NCBI RefSeq assembly: GCF_003977685.1
Contig: NZ_RYZH01000034.1
Location: forward strand, 1-64,000
DNA length: 64,000 bases
Direction of reading: 5' to 3'
DNA from: Tautonia sociabilis
Lineage (GTDB): Bacteria; Planctomycetota; Planctomycetia; Isosphaerales; Isosphaeraceae
The translations under genes and the position numbers were made by a program. The notes below the pieces were generated by a model. That model was not told the origin of the DNA. It searched no databases and saw only the letters and a list, made by a program, of their open reading frames with translations. Below are positions 53,310 through 62,310 of this stretch, one piece after another. Every line of letters begins with the position of its first letter. Within the stretch, counting starts at the first letter, position 1.

Positions 53310-54872
53310 ATGCGCCTCGGGCAGGGTGTCGGGGAGGCGGCCTTGGAACTGTTCGGACGGGCCAAGCAGTGGGTCAGGGGCCGGGGGCCGATCACACCGG
53401 AGGAGCTCCAGCCGTTCCGGGTCGCCTGCCCCGAGGGGCACGTCATCCGGGGGCGACGGACCGAGGGGTATCAGGCGATCCGATGCCCCGAGTGCGGCGC
53501 GGGGGTCTTCGTGCTCCCGATGAGCCCCCTGCCCGCACCCCCGATCCCGTCGAGCCGGGCCGAGGCGGCCCCGCCCGCGGCCGTCGGGCCGGTCGACGAC
53601 GCCCCGATCCCCCTGTCCGACCACATCCCCGAGGCGACGGTCGAGGAGGAGGACATCCCCTGGCTCGAGCCCGTCGAGCCGGGGCAGCGGCACCCCGAGC
53701 CTCCCTTGCCCGCCCTCGACCCGGTCGAGGCGGCCGTCTCCGAGCTGCCGGACGACGTCCCCGAGCCCCCCCCGGCCCCCCGAGGACGCCCCTCCTCCTC
53801 CCCCCGCCCCGTCGGCGATCGCCCGTCGAGGAGACGCCCCCGGCCCTCCCCGGCCGCCCCCGGCCGGATCCCGCTCCCTCATCGCCCCTCCCTCGGCGAT
53901 CGCCTCCGGAGCAACCGACCGGCCCTGGTGGGGCTGGCCGTGCTCGTCGTCCTCCTCGGGACCGTCTCCTGGACCCTCCACCGGAACCAGCGGCGCGACT
54001 ATCCCGCCCTGGTCCAGCGCGGTCGGGAGGAGGGGATCCCCGCCCTCGACCGCGGCGAGTTCGACCGCGCCCACCGCCTGCTCGCTCGGGCGGCCGAGGC
54101 CGTCGACGCCCTCCGAGGCCAAATCGGCGGGGCCGAGGAGGTCCGCCAAGCCGCCCGGGAGGCCGCCATCTACGTCGACCTGATCCCAGACCGGCTCGAG
54201 GAGATCCTCGACCGGAGGGCCCGCACCTCCGACGAGTCGGAGTGGCGAGCCCTCTTCGACCGCTCATACAAGGGCCGATCGATCCTCATCTCCGGGGAGG
54301 TGACCTCCTCCCCCGCCTCGGGAGCCGGGACCGTCGAGGTGAACTACCGAATCCTCGCCGTCGGGCCGCTCCAACCCCGGGTCGCCCGGCTCGACTTCGA
54401 GGGGTTCCGCCTCTTCGAGGCCAGCCCCCCCGAGGTCGGCTCCCAGGTCCAGTTCGGAGCCCGGCTCTCGGCGATCGAGGCCGAGCCCGACGGCTGGCGC
54501 TTCCGCCTCGATCCCGACAGCGGCGTCTTCATCACCCACTTCGAGGCCCTCGAAGCCCTGGGCTGGACCCCTCTGGAAACGGCCGATCGGACCCGACCGC
54601 CCAACCATCGGCCAGCCTCCCTCCCCAACCCCCTGATCCTGCTCTCCTCCCTGACCCCCTGGACCGCCCAGGGCCTCGAAGGCCAGACCCGGGACCAGGT
54701 CCTCGGCCAGCTCGGCGCCCCCCAATCCTTCGCCCGGTCGGCCGCCCAGGGAGAATTCCTCGAGCAATGGATCTACCTCGGCCCCTCCGGAAGCCGGCAG
54801 TACATCAACTTCGTCCAGTCGACCTCCCAAAGCGGGCCAGCGGTCGTCGACCGCCAGTTCTCCTTGCGATGA
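53310..54872 (+). CDS. Zinc-ribbon, single-pass membrane protein of unknown function
   Basis: 520 residues. An N-terminal zinc ribbon at about 40-64 (CPEGHVIRGRR ... AIRCPECG, CPxGH and CPxCG half-sites). A Pro/Asp-rich linker runs from about 70 to 205, then one transmembrane segment (NRPALVGLAVLVVLLGTVSWTL, about 208-229). The outer domain has a helical region (EAVDALRGQIGGAEEVRQAAREA) and a beta-rich part (RSILISGEVTSSPASGAGTVEV, VEVNYRILAVGPLQ). No family was recognised. The ribosome site is weak (GGAG 15 nt upstream), so the start is tentative. Confidence 0.72.
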   Translation: MRLGQGVGEAALELFGRAKQWVRGRGPITPEELQPFRVACPEGHVIRGRRTEGYQAIRCPECGAGVFVLPMSPLPAPPIPSSRAEAAPPAAVGPVDDAPIPLSDHIPEATVEEEDIPWLEPVEPGQRHPEPPLPALDPVEAAVSELPDDVPEPPPAPRGRPSSSPRPVGDRPSRRRPRPSPAAPGRIPLPHRPSLGDRLRSNRPALVGLAVLVVLLGTVSWTLHRNQRRDYPALVQRGREEGIPALDRGEFDRAHRLLARAAEAVDALRGQIGGAEEVRQAAREAAIYVDLIPDRLEEILDRRARTSDESEWRALFDRSYKGRSILISGEVTSSPASGAGTVEVNYRILAVGPLQPRVARLDFEGFRLFEASPPEVGSQVQFGARLSAIEAEPDGWRFRLDPDSGVFITHFEALEALGWTPLETADRTRPPNHRPASLPNPLILLSSLTPWTAQGLEGQTRDQVLGQLGAPQSFARSAAQGEFLEQWIYLGPSGSRQYINFVQSTSQSGPAVVDRQFSLR

Positions 54873-55473
54873 GCCGACATGAGACTCCCCAAAAAACGGG
54901 AAGTACCCCCTTCCAATTCCGAGCGGATTTCGATAACTTATATCGCCTGATCCGAGAACCGAACGACACGACTCCCCCGACTCATCCCCGGATCGTCCTC
55001 CCTTCCTCCCCCCGCCTCCGTCCCCCCCGCGACCACCGGCATCACGGTCGAATGAACCGGCCCGCTCGGAAGGAACCACGCACCCCACACCGAGACGACG
55101 CCCGGCGATCGAGGCCTCGCTCCGAAGGTTCGAGTTTTTTCGGGGATTCCGCCAAACCTTCGCCTCGCTCGGGCGTATTATTCACGACAGGAGTCCCAGC
55201 CGGGCGGCCCCCTTGCCCGAGGCGCATAATGTGCTAGGCTTCGCCGCCCAATTGACGATCTCAGACGAGTCTTGAGGGTCGCTCACGTCCCCCCGTCGTC
55301 CCTGGCGAGGCCTCTGCTCGCCGATCGGAGCGACGGGCGGCGCCCACCGGAACGAGCCCGAGCGCGAGACGACCTCGACCGATTCGCCTGTCCTTCGATT
55401 CGAAATGACCCGGCCTTGGCGAGGATGTTGCGGATCGTTCCGCCCGCTCGCGACGAACATCTGGAGGTGTGTC
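54873..55473. other. 601-bp intergenic region with AT-rich island and hairpin
   Basis: No coding frame is supported. 54890-54950 is markedly AT-rich and contains CGATA-ACTTA-TATCG (54931-54945). A perfect 8-bp pair CGAAGGTT (55123-55130) / AACCTTCG (55155-55162) brackets a T6 run at 55135-55140. The putative dksA-type promoter lies at 55213-55240, leaving a leader of about 230 nt. An unannotated RNA is possible. Confidence 0.4.
55213..55240 (+). promoter_or_regulatory. Candidate promoter of the DksA-family gene
   Basis: TTGCCC (55213-55218), a 16-nt spacer and TAGGCT (55235-55240), about 233 nt before the ATG. Confidence 0.35.
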
Positions 55474-55953
55474 ATGGCCCGTAAAGACGCGTTGCTTCGC
55501 CTACACTCGCGACTAGTCGCCCGGCGCGACGCCCTCCGCAAGGCCCTCGCCGGTGATCTCGAGTCCTTGAACGCCTTGCGGGCGATGAACGACGTCGGCG
55601 ACTCGGTCGACGCCGCCGTCGACTCGGCCAATGAAGAAATCAGCTCCCAGATCGCCGAGATCGAGAGCCGAGAGCTGAGCCAGATCGAGCACGCCCTGCA
55701 TCGCATGAGCGAAGGCACCTACGGCCAGTGCGAATTCTGCAACGGCAAGATCGCCGTCGCTCGGCTCAACGCCCTCCCCTATACCAATTCCTGCATCGAC
55801 TGCCAGCGCGAGCAGGAACGCATGGGGAAGACCGGTATGAATCGCTCCATCGATTACCGCTGGGCCGAGATCTCCGACCGACACTTCGACGAGGGAGATC
55901 GGCACATTAACCTCAGCGACTACGAGATGGACATGAGCGAGTCGGGCCGCTAA
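55474..55953 (+). CDS. DksA/TraR-family RNA-polymerase-binding regulator
   Basis: 159 residues. An N-terminal coiled coil (about 5-80) carries DxxDxA at its tip (D43-SV-D46-A), the residues that reach the polymerase active site in DksA. A C4 zinc finger follows with C86-x2-C89 and C107-x2-C110 (GQCEFCNGKI ... NSCIDCQ). In well-studied bacteria DksA potentiates ppGpp control of rRNA and biosynthetic promoters. TGGAGG stands 7 nt before the ATG. The C terminus (about 125-159) is an acidic extension (HFDEGDRHINLSDYEMDM). Long leader. Confidence 0.93.
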   Translation: MARKDALLRLHSRLVARRDALRKALAGDLESLNALRAMNDVGDSVDAAVDSANEEISSQIAEIESRELSQIEHALHRMSEGTYGQCEFCNGKIAVARLNALPYTNSCIDCQREQERMGKTGMNRSIDYRWAEISDRHFDEGDRHINLSDYEMDMSESGR

Positions 55954-56103
55954 GCCCGACCCGCTCCCGGTCCCGCTCCCGGTCCCGCCGCCCACCGGCC
56001 GGACCGGACCCAATCCTCCGACGGGCGGAGCGCCGAAGCCGGCGCCCCGCCCGTCTCCATTCCGGGGGGATCGATCGCCGGAAGTCCGGTCGGGGGCGTC
56101 GCT

Positions 56104-56133
56104 TTGACTCCCGTCCCGGGCGCGGCATATACT
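56104..56133 (+). promoter_or_regulatory. Promoter of the HtrA-type protease gene
   Basis: TTGACT (56104-56109), an 18-nt spacer and TATACT (56128-56133), about 100 nt before the ATG: the best sigma-70-like promoter in the window. Confidence 0.65.
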
Positions 56134-56236
56134 AGGACATCCGGGCGCTCGGGGCCGCCATGCCGACCATCGGCCCCTCCCCGACCGAGCCCCTCCCCCT
56201 CCGATCGACCCCGTCGGGCGAGGAGTCCCAGGCATC

Positions 56237-57475
56237 ATGGCGCGATCCGTCACCGCAGCCGCCCTCCCGCTCACGCTCCTGCTCGGGTTCCTGCTGGGCC
56301 TGGCCACCCAGCGCGGCGCCCCCCTCGCCGCCCGCCCAACCCCCCCAATCGCCCAGGAGCCGGATCAAACGCTCCCTGAGCCCGGCCTGGAATCCTCCGA
56401 AGAGGCGATCTACCAGAGCCTCTCCCGGCAGTACGAGCAGTTCTATCAGGTCAACCGCACCTTCGAGCTGGTCTCCAAGGTCGTCTCCCGGGCGGTCGTG
56501 CACATCGTCGCCCTGAAGCGGGACCGGACCGAGGAGGGACGCACCCGGCGCACGTATGAGGAGAGCGGCTCGGGAGTGATCGTCCGATCCGACCGCCGCC
56601 CCGGGCAGTTCGTCCTGACCAACAACCACGTCATCAGCGGCTCCGAGCTGTCGGACATCCAGATCAACCTCCACGACGGCCGAATGCTCCGCCCCTCGGC
56701 CATCTTCCGAGACGAAGACTCGGACGTCGCCGTCCTCGAGCTGCCGGTCGACAACTTGCCCTCCGCCCGCCTGGGAAACAGCGACGAGGCCGTCCCCGGA
56801 ACCTGGGTCCTGGCCGTCGGAAGCCCGTTCGGGCTCACGCATTCGGTCAGCCAGGGGATCATCAGCGCCCGGGGCCGCCAGGAACGCGACCTGTACGATA
56901 ACGGCGTCCAGAATCAGGACTTCCTCCAGACCGACGCCGCCATCAACCCCGGCAACTCCGGAGGCCCGCTGGTCAACCTCCGGGGAGAGGTCATCGGCAT
57001 CAACACCGCCATCGCCTCCCACGGCGGGGGCAACGAGGGCGTCGGCTACAGCATCCCGATCAACCTCGCCCGGTGGGCGATGGAACAACTGCTCGCCTCC
57101 GGCAAGGTCCGCCGGGGGGCGATCGGCATCTCCCTCCAGGATATCTTCCCCGAGGACTTCGAGCGCCTCGGCCTCGATCGACCCCGGGGAACCTTGATCT
57201 CGGCCGTCGCCCAGGACTCCCCCGCTCAGAAGGGAGGCATCCGCAAGGGAGACGTGATCATCCGGTTCAACGGCATCCCGGTGAACAACACCTGGCACCT
57301 GATCAACATGGTTTCCACCACTCCGATCGGCCAGGAAGTCGAGCTGGTCGTCCGCAGGGCCGGCCAGGATGTCCCCATCCGGGTGACCGTCGCCGACTTC
57401 GATGAGCTGACCAGTTCGCTCCCCCAGCCGGGAACGCCGGCGACCAGTCCCGACGGCTATCTGGTCCGCCCCTGA
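56237..57475 (+). CDS. HtrA/DegP-type serine protease with PDZ domain
   Basis: 412 residues. N-terminal membrane anchor or signal (about 8-28). Trypsin-like domain with H131 (LTNNHVISG), D163 (DSDVAVLEL) and S241 (INPGNSGGPLV). One PDZ domain at about 290-390 (LISAVAQDSPAQKGGIRKGDVIIRFNG). It degrades or refolds damaged proteins outside the cytoplasm. ATG 56237 has the anchor at its start. One PDZ, hence DegS/HtrA-like rather than two-PDZ DegP. The strong promoter suggests constitutive expression (inference). Confidence 0.96.
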   Translation: MARSVTAAALPLTLLLGFLLGLATQRGAPLAARPTPPIAQEPDQTLPEPGLESSEEAIYQSLSRQYEQFYQVNRTFELVSKVVSRAVVHIVALKRDRTEEGRTRRTYEESGSGVIVRSDRRPGQFVLTNNHVISGSELSDIQINLHDGRMLRPSAIFRDEDSDVAVLELPVDNLPSARLGNSDEAVPGTWVLAVGSPFGLTHSVSQGIISARGRQERDLYDNGVQNQDFLQTDAAINPGNSGGPLVNLRGEVIGINTAIASHGGGNEGVGYSIPINLARWAMEQLLASGKVRRGAIGISLQDIFPEDFERLGLDRPRGTLISAVAQDSPAQKGGIRKGDVIIRFNGIPVNNTWHLINMVSTTPIGQEVELVVRRAGQDVPIRVTVADFDELTSSLPQPGTPATSPDGYLVRP

Positions 57476-57579
57476 CCGGTCCTCCCCCAATCCCTCCGGA
57501 CCCGACGGCCAGTCGCTCCCTCGGGGCGATCGGCTCGGCTCCCCGTGATCTCGAATCCCCCAGCCCAGCCGAGGCGAGC

Positions 57580-58653
57580 GTGCCTGCCGATCCCGACGAC
57601 CTGTGCTCGGCCCTGGAGACGATCGGAGACGGCCGACACCTGACCCGGGAGGCCTGCCGGGCCGCGGTGGCCCGCATCGTCGACGGCCAGGCCTCGGAAG
57701 CCGCCCTCGCCGCGTTCCTGGCCGGCCTCCGTGTGAAGGGAGAGACCGACGCCGAGCTCGCCGGAGCCGTCGACGCGGTTCGATCGCGGATGACCCCGTT
57801 CGAGCCTCCGAGACGGCCGGTCCTGGACACCTGCGGCACCGGAGGGGACGGCTCCTCCTCGCTCAACGTGTCCACCGCGACCGCGATCGTCTCGGCGGCC
57901 TCGGGGGCGATCGTGGCCAAGCACGGGAACCGATCGGCCAGCGGGGTCTCGGGAAGTTCCGACGTCCTGGAGCGGCTCGGCGTGGCCATCGACCCCGGCC
58001 CGGAGCTCCTGGCCGATTGCCTCGATGAGCTCGGGCTGGCCTTCTTCTTCGCTCCCCGCTTCCACCCCGCGCTGAAGCATGCGGCCGCCGTCCGCAAGCA
58101 ACTCCCCTTCCGGACCCTGTTCAACCTGGTCGGGCCGCTGGCGAACCCGGCCCGGCCGGACTATCAACTGGTCGGGGTCCCCGACCGCCGGCTCGCCCTC
58201 CTGATGGCCGCCGCCCTTTCCCGGCTGGGAGTCACCCGGGCCGCGGTCGTCACCGGGCCGGAGGGCCTGGACGAGGTCGGGCTCTCAGGACCGACCGAGG
58301 TGCTCTGGGTCGAGTCCGGCCGGATCGAGCCGGCCTCCTGGACCCCCGAGCAGTTCGGGCTTCCGCCCGTGAGGGCCGAGCAGCTCCGCGTCTGTAGCCC
58401 GGAGCAGAGCGCCGCCCTCATCCGGGAGGTCCTCGACGGTCAGAACGGCCCCGCCCGCCACGTCATCCTGGCCAACTCGGCCGCCGCCCTGATGGTCGCC
58501 GGGCTCGCCGACGATCCCTCCTCCGGGGTGAAGCGGGCCGCCGAGGCCATCGACAGCGGCAAGGCCCGAGCCCTGCTCGACCGCTGGGCCCGGTTCAGTC
58601 TCGGGTCGAGCGGCCCCCGGGCCTCGACCAATCCATCCCCTCCCCGCCCGTGA
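57580..58653 (+). CDS. trpD: Anthranilate phosphoribosyltransferase
   Basis: 357 residues. LDTCGTGGDGSSSLNVSTA (PRPP site), KHGNRSASGVSGSSDVLERLG (variant of KHGNRxxSSxxGSADVLE) and FFFAPRFHPALKHAAAVRKQL with FNLVGPLANPA define TrpD. It joins anthranilate to PRPP in tryptophan synthesis. GTG 57580 follows GAGG with 5 nt spacing. The last ~20 residues (SLGSSGPRASTNPSPPRP) extend beyond the fold and overlap the convergent GNAT gene by 59 bp. No other trp gene is adjacent. Confidence 0.95.
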   Translation: MPADPDDLCSALETIGDGRHLTREACRAAVARIVDGQASEAALAAFLAGLRVKGETDAELAGAVDAVRSRMTPFEPPRRPVLDTCGTGGDGSSSLNVSTATAIVSAASGAIVAKHGNRSASGVSGSSDVLERLGVAIDPGPELLADCLDELGLAFFFAPRFHPALKHAAAVRKQLPFRTLFNLVGPLANPARPDYQLVGVPDRRLALLMAAALSRLGVTRAAVVTGPEGLDEVGLSGPTEVLWVESGRIEPASWTPEQFGLPPVRAEQLRVCSPEQSAALIREVLDGQNGPARHVILANSAAALMVAGLADDPSSGVKRAAEAIDSGKARALLDRWARFSLGSSGPRASTNPSPPRP

Positions 58654-59116
58654 TCCAGAGCTCCTCGAACACGAGGTAGCCTCCCGGGCGGAGTCCGAGC
58701 GCGGCGTAGGTGTCCTGGGCCCGTCGGTTCTCCCGCTCCACATAGAGCCGCAGCCCAATCACGTCTCGGGACGCTCGGGCCAGCCCTCGGATGTGGGCGT
58801 GGAGCGTCCGGAAGACGCCCCGCCCCCGATCCTGGGGCCGGACGTAAACGCTCTGGAACCACCAGATCCAGCCGCACCGCCAATCGCTCCACTCCCGGGA
58901 GATGGCGGCCTGGCCGACGATCTCGCCGTCTCGCTCGGCGACCCAGTAGCGCAGGCGATCAGGGGCCTCCAGCGCCAGCTCGACCCCGAGCGTCAGGACC
59001 GAGGGGTCCAGCACCTTCTCCTCGGTTTCCCGAGCCAGCGCGCGATTGAAGGCGACAATCACGTCGCGATCGCCAGGATGGGCGTCCCGGATCCGGAGGT
59101 CGGTCGCATCACTCAT
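58595..59116 (-). CDS. GNAT-family N-acetyltransferase
   Basis: 173 residues. RIRDAHPGDRDVIVAFNRALA at the start, GEIVGQAAISREWSDWRCGWIWWFQSVYV (motif D/A strands), VRPQDRGRGVFRTLH (acetyl-CoA pyrophosphate loop, Q-x2-G-x-G variant) and LYVERENRRAQDTYAALGLRPGGYLVFE (motif B). Substrate unknown. Its ATG overlaps the rhomboid stop codon by 4 nt, so they are translated together. Its 3' end overlaps trpD on the other strand by 59 bp. Confidence 0.93.
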   Translation of the reverse strand: MSDATDLRIRDAHPGDRDVIVAFNRALARETEEKVLDPSVLTLGVELALEAPDRLRYWVAERDGEIVGQAAISREWSDWRCGWIWWFQSVYVRPQDRGRGVFRTLHAHIRGLARASRDVIGLRLYVERENRRAQDTYAALGLRPGGYLVFEELWITGGEGMDWSRPGGRSTRD

Positions 59117-60108
59117 CGGAGCCGTTCGCCTCGACGGTTGCGGGCGCGCTGGCTGGCCTCCTGGAGAATCCGGTTCTCCTCCTCGGTCAGCCCCCCTCGG
59201 CCCTCCCGGGCGATCTTGGCCAGGATCTCATCAAGCCGGGCATCGAGGTGATCGTCGGCGAACCGGCCGCTCGGTCCCCCGGTCAGACCGGCCCCCTCGG
59301 CCCGAGACGGGGACCCGGTGGTCCCCGGTCGCGACGCCCGAGACGGACGAGACTCCGGCGAGAAGATGCGCAACCGGGGCCGCCGTCTCCAGGAGACGCC
59401 GCCAAGGAGCCTCGACCAGCGCAGGTCATACACCTTGTACAGGTATCCGTACCCGGCCCCTCCCAGGTGGGCCGCGAAGGCGACCGCCGCCGTCTCCTCC
59501 CCCCGGGCCTGCTGGAAGAAGCCCAGGGCGTTGATCCCGACGAAGAACGCCACGAACAGCCACATCGGGATCGGGAGCACGAAGAACAGCAGCACCTCTC
59601 GCCTCGGGTAGTACAGGGCGAAGGCGACCAGCACGGCCGCGACCGCCCCCGAGGCCCCCAGAACTCCCCGGCCCCCGCCCTGGAACAGGTCGGACGCCCC
59701 CGGGGCGAACAGTTGATCGGTGAGGATCCAGAAGACCCCCGCCAGGACGGCCGCGGCGAGATAGAAGCAGAGGAACTCCCGGCTGCCGTAGATCGTCTCC
59801 AGCTCCCGGCCCGCCATCCACAGGAACCACATATTGAACAGGATGTGGAAGACGTCGGCGTGGAGGAAGGCGTAGGTCAGCAGCCTCCAGACCTGAAACT
59901 GCTGGAGCACCCTCGGTCCCGAGGCCTCGAACGCCTGGGTCACCGGGGAGCCGACGATCCCCATCCCCGAGCCCCCGACGGTGAACCACTGGAGGGCGAA
60001 GACGGCGACGTTCAGGAGGATCAGGGTCTTGACGGCGGAGTTCCCACCCGAGAAGAGTCCAAAGCCCCCGGGACGATCCTGGATGTAGTCGCGATCGTAG
60101 ATGCCCAT
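59113..60108 (-). CDS. Rhomboid-family intramembrane serine protease
   Basis: 331 residues. Six or so transmembrane segments. Catalytic S153 in GVLGASGAVAA (GxSG) and H214 in FAAHLGGAGYGYLY (HLGGxxxG). The family HADVFHILFNMWFLW segment (about 83-97) is present. A long cytosolic tail (about 235-331) is rich in Arg/Ser/Pro, ending in a helical LTEEENRILQEASQRARNRR as in many bacterial rhomboids. ATG 60108 was chosen for the family's short N terminus (MGIYDRDYI). Cuts membrane-spanning substrates; targets unknown. Coupled to the downstream GNAT gene. Confidence 0.95.
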   Translation of the reverse strand: MGIYDRDYIQDRPGGFGLFSGGNSAVKTLILLNVAVFALQWFTVGGSGMGIVGSPVTQAFEASGPRVLQQFQVWRLLTYAFLHADVFHILFNMWFLWMAGRELETIYGSREFLCFYLAAAVLAGVFWILTDQLFAPGASDLFQGGGRGVLGASGAVAAVLVAFALYYPRREVLLFFVLPIPMWLFVAFFVGINALGFFQQARGEETAAVAFAAHLGGAGYGYLYKVYDLRWSRLLGGVSWRRRPRLRIFSPESRPSRASRPGTTGSPSRAEGAGLTGGPSGRFADDHLDARLDEILAKIAREGRGGLTEEENRILQEASQRARNRRGERLR

Positions 60109-60211
60109 GATGACGCGGCAGCCAGGCCCTCCCCCGTAGCGCCCGATCCCCCCAGGACCATCATCCGACGGGGCTCGACGCCCTGTCAACCGAAACGCCG
60201 TCGGCGCCTCC

Positions 60212-60586
60212 TCAATCGGACTGGAGGGCGGACAGCGCCTCGTTCCGGCTGGCGTAAATCGGCCAGACGATATCCAGCGAGGTGATCCTCAGCAGCTCTC
60301 GTGCCCGGGGAGAGACGCCGGAGAGGACCATCTGGCCCCCCTTGACCAGCACCGACTTCCAGCAGCGCAACAGCAGGCTCAGGAAGCTGGAGCCGAAGTA
60401 GTCAACGCCCGCGAGGTCGACGATCACCAGGGGCATCGGCTCCGTGGTGATCGGGCCGAGCAGGACGCTGCTGACGGCGTCGGAGGCAGCCAGGTCGAAT
60501 TCCTCGAGTCGGGGCGCGGGGACGATGATCAGCACATCGCCCCGACGCTCGATCGTGAACCCGTCCTCGGGATGGCGAGAGGTCAT
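60212..60586 (-). CDS. STAS-domain protein (anti-sigma-factor-antagonist type)
   Basis: 124 residues, one STAS domain. VLIIVPAPRLEEFDLAASDAV, PLVIVDLAGVDYFGSSFLSLLLR (the loop where SpoIIAA-like proteins carry a phosphorylatable Ser; here GSS) and LSGVSPRARELLRITSLD. Such proteins bind anti-sigma kinases in partner-switching regulation. No kinase or sigma factor is adjacent. It lies on the minus strand 103 nt upstream of the rhomboid gene. Confidence 0.9.
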   Translation of the reverse strand: MTSRHPEDGFTIERRGDVLIIVPAPRLEEFDLAASDAVSSVLLGPITTEPMPLVIVDLAGVDYFGSSFLSLLLRCWKSVLVKGGQMVLSGVSPRARELLRITSLDIVWPIYASRNEALSALQSD

Positions 60587-60738
60587 CGGGTCGTCTTACC
60601 GGAAGAGGGGTGAGATCGGTCGAGCGACCGACGATCGCCGGGCCCTGTCTAGGGTAGGCTCCCGGACCCCCTCTCCACAAGGGTTCAACGCTCGAGCAGG
60701 CACCCTCCCCGGTGCCGAAGCGGGCCGGATCGCGGCGA

Positions 60739-60969
60739 TCAGGCCGACGGCCGGTAATCGGAGAAGGCGCGAACGACCTCGAACAGGTCGTTGCTGACGA
60801 GCAGCTCGTCCTCCTCGAAGTCCCGAAGCCAGACGAAATTGTCGCGGTAGGCCTGGGCGAGCAACGGATACAGGTCGGCCAGCCGGATCGGGATCGCCGG
60901 GGAGGTGGATTCCTCGACCTCGGTCTGGTCCTGAGGGCGGGGATAAATACGGAGTCGGGGAGTGGGCAT
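60739..60969 (-). CDS. Small hypothetical protein (76 aa)
   Basis: 76 residues. IPIRLADLYPLLAQAYRDNFVWLRDFEEDELLVSNDLFEVVRAFSDY is compact and mixed-composition like a folded domain, unlike the surrounding noncoding frames. Strong GGAGGAGG precedes ATG 60969 by about 8 nt. It is upstream of the STAS gene on the same strand (152 nt). Family not recognised. Confidence 0.7.
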   Translation of the reverse strand: MPTPRLRIYPRPQDQTEVEESTSPAIPIRLADLYPLLAQAYRDNFVWLRDFEEDELLVSNDLFEVVRAFSDYRPSA

Positions 60970-61349
60970 CGGATCTCCTCCTCCGAGCGGGACGTCACCC
61001 CGGCAGAGGCGACGGGGATCGCCTCGCACCGGGATCACGAGGGACCGGCACGGCGGAACGCGATCGGGCCCGGGTCCGCATCGCCTGCCCGGCCGCTGCC
61101 GAGCACGCCCGCCGGGTCCACCGGCGATGCGCGCCTGAATCACGACATTCCGGGTTATCGGCCGGTTCAAGGGCCCCTCATCAGCGATTCCGCCGGAACC
61201 TCGCCCGCGATCGGCCGGTCCTCCCCCCCGAGTGGCGACGGCGGGACGCTCCTGGCATACTGGTCCTCCTGGCATCGACCCCCGGCCGAAGGCCCGTCCC
61301 CTGGGTGCCCGAACCTCCGATCGGGCGACGCCCCCTGGAGCGTATTCTC
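60970..61349. other. 380-bp divergent spacer
   Basis: No gene or RNA is supported. It separates the small hypothetical gene (minus) from the DapA-superfamily gene (plus). CATACT at 61256 is a weak -10 candidate. Confidence 0.45.
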
Positions 61350-62279
61350 ATGGCTCTGCCCCACTTGCACGGCATTGTTCCCCCGGTCGCCTCCCCCATC
61401 GGCCCCGACGAGGCGATCGACGTCCCGGCGCTCCAACGGCTGGTGGGCCTTCAGCTCCAGGCCGGGGTGCATGGCCTGTGGGTCATGGGCACGACCGCCC
61501 GCTTCGACCTCGTCACCGAGCGCCAGGCGAGGACCGCGGCCGAGGTGGTCGCCGCCGTCGCCGGATCCCGAGTCCCCCTGGTGCTGAACGTCTCCGACAT
61601 GGGGACGAAGCGGACCCTCGAGCGCGCCTCCCGCTTCGACGACCTGCCCTACGACTACTACGCCGCGCTTCCCCCGTGGTATCAGCCCTTCCCCCGAGGG
61701 GAGCTGATCTCCTACTTCTCCACCCTGGCCGATCACCTGAGCCGGCCGCTGATCATCTACAACGCCCCCTGGGTCTGCAACCAGCTCACCTTCGACGAGC
61801 TGCTGCGGCTCGCCGAGCATCCGAGGATCCTCGGCGTGAAGGACGTCTGGCCCGGCCTCTTCCGGACCCAGGACTTCTCCGTCCCGAGCCGCAGAGAGCG
61901 GAACTTCAGCTACCTGCACGGCTCGGACCTGATCGGCACCTCGACGGCCCTCGGCGCCGACGGGTTCGTCCCGGCGCTGGGCAACGCCTTCCCCGAGCTC
62001 TGCGTCGCCCTCTGGGACGCCGCCCGGGCCGGAGACGACGGCCGGGCCTTCCGACTCCAGACCCAGCTCACCCGGCTGGCCCGGGCGATGTCGTTCGGCC
62101 CCATGCTCGCCTGCCTGGAAGCCGCCTGCCGGCACCGAGGACTGCTCGACCGGATGCTGCCCGCCCCGATGTCCTCGCTCGACCCGGAAACCTCCCGGAA
62201 GGTCGTCTCGGCGATCGAGGAGGTCGGCTTCCTCCCGGAACCGGCGTCGGAGCCGGTCGCCGGCGGCCTCCCGGGCTGA
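61350..62279 (+). CDS. DapA-superfamily lyase/aldolase (dihydrodipicolinate-synthase family)
   Basis: 309 residues, TIM barrel. HGIVPPVASPIG at the start, GLWVMGTTARFDLVT (the TT of the GTTGE motif kept, but GE replaced by AR), Y137 in RPLIIYNAPW (proton relay Tyr) and Schiff-base K164 in ILGVKDVWPG are seen. Together they support a pyruvate or aldehyde lyase, but the changed GTTGE region makes true DapA unlikely; N-acetylneuraminate- or aldonate-type lyases are alternatives. TGGAG is 9 nt before the ATG. No pathway neighbours. Confidence 0.85.
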   Translation: MALPHLHGIVPPVASPIGPDEAIDVPALQRLVGLQLQAGVHGLWVMGTTARFDLVTERQARTAAEVVAAVAGSRVPLVLNVSDMGTKRTLERASRFDDLPYDYYAALPPWYQPFPRGELISYFSTLADHLSRPLIIYNAPWVCNQLTFDELLRLAEHPRILGVKDVWPGLFRTQDFSVPSRRERNFSYLHGSDLIGTSTALGADGFVPALGNAFPELCVALWDAARAGDDGRAFRLQTQLTRLARAMSFGPMLACLEAACRHRGLLDRMLPAPMSSLDPETSRKVVSAIEEVGFLPEPASEPVAGGLPG

Positions 62280-62310
62280 CTCCGGCCCCTCCCGGGGACC
62301 CCAGGAGCCG

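Noticed and set aside
55272-55484. A 70-codon frame upstream of the DksA-family gene
   Set aside because: No ribosome site or protein-like composition; it overlaps the start of the DksA-family gene.
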